DNA of 64,000 nucleotides from Stichopus chloronotus (taxonomy: Eukaryota > Echinodermata > Holothuroidea > Aspidochirotida > Stichopodidae), in the NCBI GenBank assembly GCA_021234535.1, contig CM037849.1:62001-126000 (forward strand), read 5' to 3'. This document shows, one piece after another, positions 56,365 through 64,000 of the stretch (positions are counted from its first letter, which is position 1; the number at the start of each line of letters is the position of its first letter). The translations under genes were made by a program, and so were the position numbers. The notes beneath the pieces are model-generated. The model ran no database searches. It saw only the letters and a list, made by a program, of their open reading frames with translations, and was not told where the DNA came from.

Positions 56365-59300
56365 ATGGCACAAGAAAATTTATTGCTACATCTCGTCTTT
56401 GCCGTTGCCGCTTTGAATGGATTTTCCAAGGCAGGAAGTATGTAAAATGACTTAAATCATCTCTTGATGCCTATCATCATGTAATAAGCTCCATGGTTAC
56501 GCATTTTCGCAATGAGAGTAAAGTTAAATTTAGACAACTAAAGGTAACTGTTGGATTATTTTGAATTTAAGTTTTGATAAAAAATAGAAAGTAAGAAACT
56601 TTAAAATTAAAAACGATGAGTAGACAGTGATAAATCATGAGATTTTTTACAGAATATTATTGTGAAGTTTATTCAAAGGAAACAACATGCAACGAAAGTC
56701 ATCATTTGAACATAGTGATGATATTACAGGGAAGTAATTAATTCTTGGTGGGGGGTTCTCTTGTTTGGTATGTTAATAATGATGAATTTGCAACCATCTG
56801 AATTCTACCATCTGAGATGATAGATGTTATTATTGTGTATTATCATGTATTATTAAAATTGATTTTGATGATTTGTTATTTTCAGTTGGTATATTCCCTC
56901 AAAGGCTTCAATTGAAACAGAGAATAGTCAGTCAACCTAGACTGTAAAATTTAAGGCTAATTCTAACACGCAATGTTCAAATGATTGTCCTTATAATGTT
57001 AGCCTAATAGTACATTTCACCTTCAATCATACGCAACATTGTATATATTATAAAAAATATGTTACACATCGTCACTTAAACGGTACTTTTAGAGCAAAAT
57101 TCATCATTTGTAAATGGGCCATGCAAACGGGACAAAACGATATTGACTTTGTATTAATGGCATACGATTTTGCTCAGGGTGATTCATTAGGCAATATTAA
57201 CGGCGGAACACCTTAGGTTTAAAAATCACTGCAATGTATATTCATTAAAGGAGGAAATCTGATGTAACCTATTATCAGCCTAGTCATATGGAACTCAATC
57301 TTGTTCACAGAACTATGTGACTTTGCAGCAAAATTTCCACATGTCCAAACGCACTGTTATAACCGAGATGCATCAAGAGGTATTTTATTTTGTTGCAAAT
57401 TAGAATCGTAATTTGTAGCTGGAGTATGCTGCTATGTCTGTCATTTCGTCACCGCAATGTTAAATTATTCAATCATAAATCCGTAAGGCTTGCCGTACCA
57501 TGTTTGCACATTGTTAATAACATTTAAATACTTATTCTTGAGGTAAACTGTCTTTAGGCTTTTGCATATTGAAAAAAAAAATCTGCATCCTTTTTTGTTT
57601 AATTTTTTATTGAATTTAAAGTTTTATATTACGTATATAAATTTTTCGTGAGCAATGTCCGATATTATTTACATGTACTGTAAGGAGCAGTTTCATCTTT
57701 TAGTCTTTACTTACCAAGATTCTCACATAAGATTGAACTTTATCAAACCCTCCTGTTCACATTAGTAGACATAAAAGAGTGTTTTAGTACTATTCTTCCA
57801 TGCAACTTTAACAGTTTAGCATATCATTCAGTGTCTACAGTATTCCATGTTTAAAATTTTGTACAATCCAAAACTGATCCCCAGAAATAATATGACCACA
57901 ACTTTTCTCTCAGTATAGGCTAAAGGTTTGCATGAGAACTGTATATTTGGCATATCATTGTATTGATATTGATACTTCAAATAGAAGACAAATGTTAGAT
58001 GCAACTGGAGTTAGTCCATTCCAGGTGTTGGCAAAATGGTCGATTGTCTCTCTTGGTACAATCTTGGATACAACGAAGATGGCATATACAACATCACACC
58101 CACAAATTGGACTGGACTTCCCTTTACAGTGTTCTGTGATATGGATAACGAAGAAAGATGAACTGTAAGTTATAAAGATTTAAAATTTATGAAAGCTGCT
58201 ACTGAGAGTGGCACTGAAGGAACATTTTTTGTATTAAATATGTTGGTTCGAGTTTAGTGTTGAATACAGGAATACCACATACTGCACGTGTTTCCTTGTT
58301 TATTCATTGTCACAGTGACTAGTGTAGACCATTGGCGATGACTAAATATCTATTCCCATCCTCAATTGAAAACTTAAAGTTCTCTAAGCTTCAAGTTGAG
58401 ATTTTTTTTTCTTGACTTGGAACGGATAGTGGTGTTATTTGGTGAATATTAAAAGTCCACGAAAGTCATGCTTACTAGCCATTTTCAATAGAACTGTCCC
58501 ATTAATCAAAATGAATGTTTTGTAAGACCCTATCAGTGCCTGACATAGCTATTGATGACAACAGTATGAAGGTTAATCATGGCACTAGTAACAAACATTT
58601 CGTGATATATGTAAGTATAGACTACCAGATATCTCAACTCTTAATAATCACTTGTTTCCACGAAGTTCCATTAAAAAAAGAAAACATTGCAACTACATCA
58701 GCATTATTGTCCAAGCTACCTAACATCAAGGCGTGATTTTGACAAAAGTTTGAATTGGTGACGTGTTACATTTTCGATATAATAATTTAAATGGAACTTG
58801 CTTTTATAATTTCCTCAAATTTGACTTCTTTTCAATTCTAAAAGATCCAGGAGTTCTGTTACTTATGAACGACTCGCAAGACTTTGATTTTGATTGGGAA
58901 GACTACAAGAACGGCTTTGGAAATCTCACTGGCAGTTTCTGGCTTGGAAATGAAAAGATATACAGCTTAACAAACCAAGGAGAGTATGAACTAAGGATTG
59001 ACATGCGTGATGAGAATGGTGAATTTTTCTACGCAATCTACGATAATTTTCGAATCAGTGCCGAAAACGACAACTATACCCTTCACATCGGAAACTACAC
59101 TCACGGAGATGCGGTAGCATATTCATATTTTTGCAGAAGACATTTTTTCCAGTATAGTCCCTAAAACGTCTTCTTTATTTCCAAAACATACTTATTTACG
59201 GTTTAGGCGTTACCACCGTAGGTCTGTGCTATTGATTAAATGTTGTATTGATATTAATATAAATATATGATGAATATTTACATTCATACAAAAGGAAAAA

Positions 59301-59822
59301 CAAAAATAATAATCTTGGTTTGAAGACAAATTCCGAGATTATCCGCTATTAATAAAATCTTGTCTCAAGAGCAGAAAAAAATATTACTTACATTTTCAAA
59401 GTAGCTCATAAATAAAGTAAGTGGTATTTTAAGTCAAGTTTTTTTTTTCATTTTGGATTTTTCACGCATGTATAGGTGACTCCCTGGCATATCATGATAA
59501 CCATACATTCAGAACCAACGACTGGTACAACGGCGACGCTAAAACTATGAACGGAAATACCAAAGGGTTGCTTGACACAGTAATTGTAGGAATTTACTGC
59601 TTACTGTTCAGCTGTATATCTAATTCTGCCGAAAGCGATACTTTTATTGAGTGGAAAGGTGCATGGTGGTTCCTGGATGCTTTTGATGTTAAGTCAGCTC
59701 TCAATGGCCCTTACGGAAGTAGTTATCTTTTCTGGTCTACTCTTTCTTTGCCTGGTCATATTCAATACACAGAAATGAAAATTCGTTCCATCGATGCATA
59801 TCTTGAAAAAGACAGTAAATGA
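56365..59822 (+). pseudogene. Second fibrinogen-related gene, apparently decayed
   Basis: It has the same five-exon plan as the gene at 46556: 56365-56437 (signal peptide, 73 nt), 57311-57379 (LCDFAAKFPHV), 58025-58164, about 58851-59113 and 59476-59822. Exon 3 is only 140 nt because the stalk is absent. Core motifs survive: DGIYNITP, VFCDMDN, DSQDFDFDWEDYKNGFG, FWLGNEKIYSLT, GAWWF and YTEMKIR. Lesions: a TGA at 58159-58161 where the conserved GGW-T tryptophan belongs, and exon 4 two bases shorter than its counterpart (one near its start, one at its donor), which breaks phase with exon 5. The Ca-loop acidic residues are lost, and exon 5 carries an extra hydrophobic stretch. It could be expressed in truncated form, but not as a full fibrinogen-related protein. 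Confidence 0.8.
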
Positions 59823-62800
59823 GATCCTCATCACATCGGATCACTACAATGTGGATGTTTGTGTGATTATTACGATTCGATTACTTAAACGTAATTATTG
59901 TTCATAATGGACCTGCAACTTACAAATTGCTTTCTCTATTCGCATCTGTGTTACTAAGGTGTATTTGATACGTATTGTCATCATTACGTTTCCAAATAAT
60001 TGAGGCCTTTTTTCTCGCTGTTGTGAAAAATGGCTTAATCACAGTTATGCTTGTGCAACTTTACAGATAATTGGTAAGCTGGTAAAAGACGAGAGACGGT
60101 TGTGGTTAAAGGAAGCCTTACATGAAGAAATATACTACATATTAGTTTTGTGACCTTTGATTCTCAGTTATCAACGTCTACAGACAAAGTTACTGTTATA
60201 ATTAAAACTCCTAAGAATTCGTCTCCACTTACTTTGAGCAACATGATTTCTCTGCAGTACAATTACGGTTATAATGGGTACGATGTTTACTTCATCTGTA
60301 TCTTGTAGTAGTTACAAATCGAACTGAAAATGTTAGGAGGAAGATTATGTCTACTAGGAAATCTATTTTTTCCTAGTTAATTAAACTTTTAATACCGTAA
60401 TTTCATCTAAACGTCTTACAAGTTACAATTTCAAATTATTGAGTCAATGCAAGAGTTTACGATCTAATAACGTTTTCGAAATCACATCTCTAACGGTCCT
60501 GAAGTATTTTAAGAATACTAAACGTTCCTGATAACTTTATAAATAAGATTCATAAAATAAGTAAGAACATACCTTAGCACGATAATTAACATGACAAGTT
60601 ACTAGTTTGATGCTTGCATGATGCACTTAATAAAAAATAGTCACTGCCAACAATTCTTAGTTGACGTCTGTTGTCTACGTGATCAACAATTGTTTCATTT
60701 TAGCAACGGAATTCACGACAAGTCAAAGATACCAATTGATCACCGAGTGGTTAAACAACCACTTTACCTTTGTTATACTTCATCTACATATCGTGAACAT
60801 ACAAAACTGAAAATCTTTGAAACATCTCATTATGCGAAATACCAGCTTGCGGATGCTTTTTTTTTCATACAAGGAAGGAAGACTCTAATGCAGGGAAGTT
60901 TATAAGAAACATCGTCAATGTGTCATTTAAGTGTGTAACATTGACACGGTTGTATAACAATGACCACGAGCCAATGATCTTTGCCTCTGCCGTACTTATT
61001 GCGTCATCCAAATCCACTTTACAATCTAAACGTCTATTGGATACCGAGCTTCAGTTTTGCACAGGTATTCAAGAAGTTCTTTTCTCACGAAATGTGGATC
61101 CCAACCATGATTTCGCTGTTAGTTAGATTGCTCATCGTTATCGAAACAGCGAGTTTCATCCGATCTCCTGAAGGGGTGAGTTATAGCCACATTTCGGTAA
61201 TTATATAAATATTTGATACATTTTCTGCAATCCTGATAGGTATTGTACACTGTTTTGGTTCTGTAGAGAGGTTAAAGCGAATGATGTATACTTCAGGCAG
61301 TCAGTATTTTGTGAAAGAAAAAATCTGTACTTTAAACGAACTGTACCTTTGTGAATACAGAAGAGAAACGTAACTCGTTTAAGGTCCTGTTTCACTTCAA
61401 GACGTTCATTGCCTATTACCTTCAATTGCACACACAGTATTTTATCCAATATTTACATTTAAAAGCACTGAATATTTAAAATATTTATTGCGTTTTCTCC
61501 CAATAATTATTTTTTGAGGTCTACTTACATTTGAAAACTTTTCATAATTAAAAAAGGGAAGTAATATAATATTAATCCGTTGCGTTCGTTTCTTCAAAGT
61601 GGAACTATAAACGTCTAGATAAAATATTTTTCATAACAATAAAGCCAGGAGGTACCAAACACACATTTCCCAATGTATGATGTAATTAATTTCTTCAAAA
61701 TGTCAGAATAGTAAATGGTTATGTAAATTGTTGAAGTATTAAGTATTCTCATAAATAAAACTCAAAATGAAACTCTCAAAATATCTCTGGATATTAATAA
61801 ATAAAGGAAATATCATGACCATTGACTTAAGATACAAAAAAAAAAACTCTTTACATCGGTAAGATCTAAAATACAAACGGACAATCAGACAATCTCTCTC
61901 TGGCAAAGACATTAAATATTATCAAAAACAGGAACCTTAACCTGTGACAAAATATGCATAAAAAAGAACAATCAGTGTGCAAATTTTATTCACTTGACAT
62001 TATTTTATATTCAGTCTTACATATTTGATGGAGAAACCCCAACATATCATTGCGAGAACTGTTATGAGTAGGTAGTGCCAATACTTAATAGAAACTGAAT
62101 TTTTGAAAGGGTTACGACCGTTTAATAATTATTTCGAAAACAGAATTATTCACTAAATTTGATGTGTTTAATATTCCTTTTAATTTTGTGTGTAGTTTGC
62201 TTAGTTTGAACTTAAAAAAATAGAAATTGACTTTATTTCTTATTAGCCAAGTTGTACGGAGAATGCCTTAGCTTATACGTCCAAAGAAAAACAAAGATTT
62301 TTTTAAAAAATCTCAAGTTTGAAATTGCTAAATTATGAACAACAGTTCTCAATATGTATCTGACGTAAACGCAACTTATAAAGCGGCAAGGTACTTGAAT
62401 TACGTATTGAATCAGTGAAGCAGTTTTAATTACTGTCAAAAAAGAAATATTTGTTTACGAATTACAATGACACTAATTTATTTCTTCTCTTACACAGACA
62501 AGTGTTACAATCATTTCTAAACATATTCATTGTAATCCAAAATTAAAAACTGGTTGATGCAGTTATAATTACAATTCAACTTCGTCTTTGATACAGGCAA
62601 TGCTCTAATTTTTTTCCTAGAAATAGAATTTTCATTTGACCCGAAACCATTTGCACATTTTTCATCACTTAGGATCATCATTCTTTCTTCATGCTAAGTA
62701 AAGTTTTCTATTGTGCAGACTTTTCGACAAATTGATTGTGTGCAAGAAAAGAGAAAAGAGTGCTGCGACTTTCAAAATGATTGATTTATTGTTTCACTGA

Positions 62801-62944
62801 GTACATCAATCACAGTAAGTGCTACCTTTGCATCCAAAAAGTTTAAAGAAGAGAGTATTCGAGAAGCATTACCTAGAATTTAGACGAAGCAAAACAAAAC
62901 GGCCGTGAATAATCTTTGAATTATTAATGTCCATCAATTTGAGA
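59823..62944. other. Non-coding AT-rich stretch
   Basis: I find no gene or clear repeat. Open frames at 60618-60905 and 60920-61126 (+) lack recognisable motifs and splice context. Confidence 0.5.
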
Positions 62945-64000
62945 AGAATACTCAAAATGGATTTTTTGTGACACAATTTATAAAGGGCCATATTAACAAT
63001 GAATTTCGTAACCAGGTTTCAAAATGTAATTTTTCTCCGATTATTCAGTCTGACCACTCAATCATTAATTAAGAGTTAGAGCTTTACACAAATAGAAGAG
63101 GTCCGAGAATTTGTAAATTAATAATTCCTTATTGGGTGATATAGGTTATACCAATAAAGTAAAGGAAATTATTTCGGGAGTCATTAGTGATTCCCACGAT
63201 AAGAATCTATCCCAGCTTTGGTAATGTGTGAAGTACAATATTCGTGATTTCAGCACTAATTACAGTAAGGAGAAAGCTGCTTTTCGTAAAAAAACATGAG
63301 AGTGATTTACTATAGGAAATTGCTAGATTAGAAAGAACTTATTATATCGTACAGACTCAATCAGATCAATTAAATGATGCCCGTATTACGCTTGATTATT
63401 TGTTTACGTAATTATAAACTTCAAGAGATAATTGTTCGTTCCCGTGCACGGTTGGTTGAGAAGGGGGAACGGGAAGTACTAAGTATTTCTTTAATTTAGA
63501 GAATGTTCGCCATCCGTAAGGTTACAAATTGCTCTGGACAGCGTTGGGAGGGATAATGATATTCTAGATTAATTAAATAATTTTTATAAGAAACTCTATC
63601 ATGGTGTAGGTTGTTCTCCTTCCTTGATTGTTGATAATCTTCATTGTCCCAATTATCTCACTGAGGATAATGCCTCCTTTTGTGAAGGTCAGTTAACTAT
63701 TGAGGAGTGCAGAGCCGCCCTATTTTCTTGTCATGAAAACAAGTTTTTTGGTCCGGGAAGCCAGACAAAATTCGGGGTAGTACACTGATAAATCCTACAA
63801 AGAAGGGGATTGAACGTTACGCATGTAAGCACTTTCATTCATAGTTTAAAGTGTCCGTGGATTAAACGATACGTTGTTGAAAGCGATGCCCATTAGGCTA
63901 AGGTTTTTGACTTTTTATTTAAACGATATGGTGGTTCCTTTTTGTTCAAGTGCAACTATAAGAAGTCCGAAGTGGTAACTGGTAATGCTTGTATAGATGA
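62945..64000 (+). mobile_element. L1/Tx1-type LINE, decayed and internally deleted, runs off the window
   Basis: Translated in shifting frames, it shows ORF2 landmarks in order. The endonuclease end has QSDHSII (about 63045-63065, the APE-type SDH motif). RGPRICKL and NSLLGDIGY follow (63098-63150). Next are the linker with RDFSTNYSK (about 63250) and VRSRARLVEKGE (about 63440), then RT start FYKKLYH (63575) through LTEDNASFCEGQLTIEECRAA to ENKFFGPG (63740-63765). Shortly after comes LKCPWIKRYVV...FDFLFKRYGG and FLFKCNY, a region normally downstream of the RT palm. The catalytic RT core is therefore missing between about 63785 and 63850. Many stops and frameshifts make it inactive. Confidence 0.75.

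Overview
This is a eukaryotic (animal) window. Its genes are split by GT-AG introns, the intergenic DNA is AT-rich, and there is one 100-base assembly gap (33791-33890). It carries a class III sugar transporter gene, a tandem pair of secreted fibrinogen-related genes, a Ty3/Gypsy LTR retrotransposon and fragments of LINEs, a SINE and MITEs. Fibrinogen-related proteins of this secreted type suggest a marine deuterostome, most likely an echinoderm such as a sea cucumber. That placement is inference; no single marker in the window proves it.

Layout. 1-565 (+) is the end of an unrecognised gene. 566-8999 is non-coding, with a tRNA-derived SINE and a duplicated ~120-bp block. 9000-21720 (-) is a GLUT12-like (SLC2A12) transporter in 15 coding exons, reconstructed here exon by exon from splice signals and matching phases. 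It has one apparent single-base frameshift and two candidate terminal exons. 21721-37662 is intergenic. It holds two copies of a 259-bp segment, a LINE 3' end, the gap, a degenerate ~160-bp tandem repeat and a pair of abutting hairpins.

37663-45959 (-) is an almost complete Ty3/Gypsy element. It has LTRs of unequal length, a 4-bp target duplication, a tRNA-Leu primer binding site, intact gag, a -1 slippery site directly before the gag stop, a damaged pol and an extra 3' ORF encoding a C2H2 zinc finger. 46556-50339 (+) is a secreted fibrinogen-related protein gene with a Thr/Ser-rich heptapeptide-repeat stalk, and two copies of one MITE family sit in its introns. 56365-59822 (+) is a paralogue with the same five-exon plan but no stalk; it has a premature stop and two exon-length changes, so it looks like a pseudogene. 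The window ends in a decayed, internally deleted L1/Tx1-type LINE (about 62945-64000, +).

The genes do not form an operon or a known cluster. The transporter and the fibrinogen-related pair are independent loci, and the retroelement inserted between them. I found no CRISPR, bacterial or other dedicated defence system. The least ordinary items are the zinc-finger third ORF of the Gypsy element, its frameshift signal, the stalked fibrinogen-related gene lacking the usual second disulfide, and a furin-like site in the long exofacial loop of the transporter.
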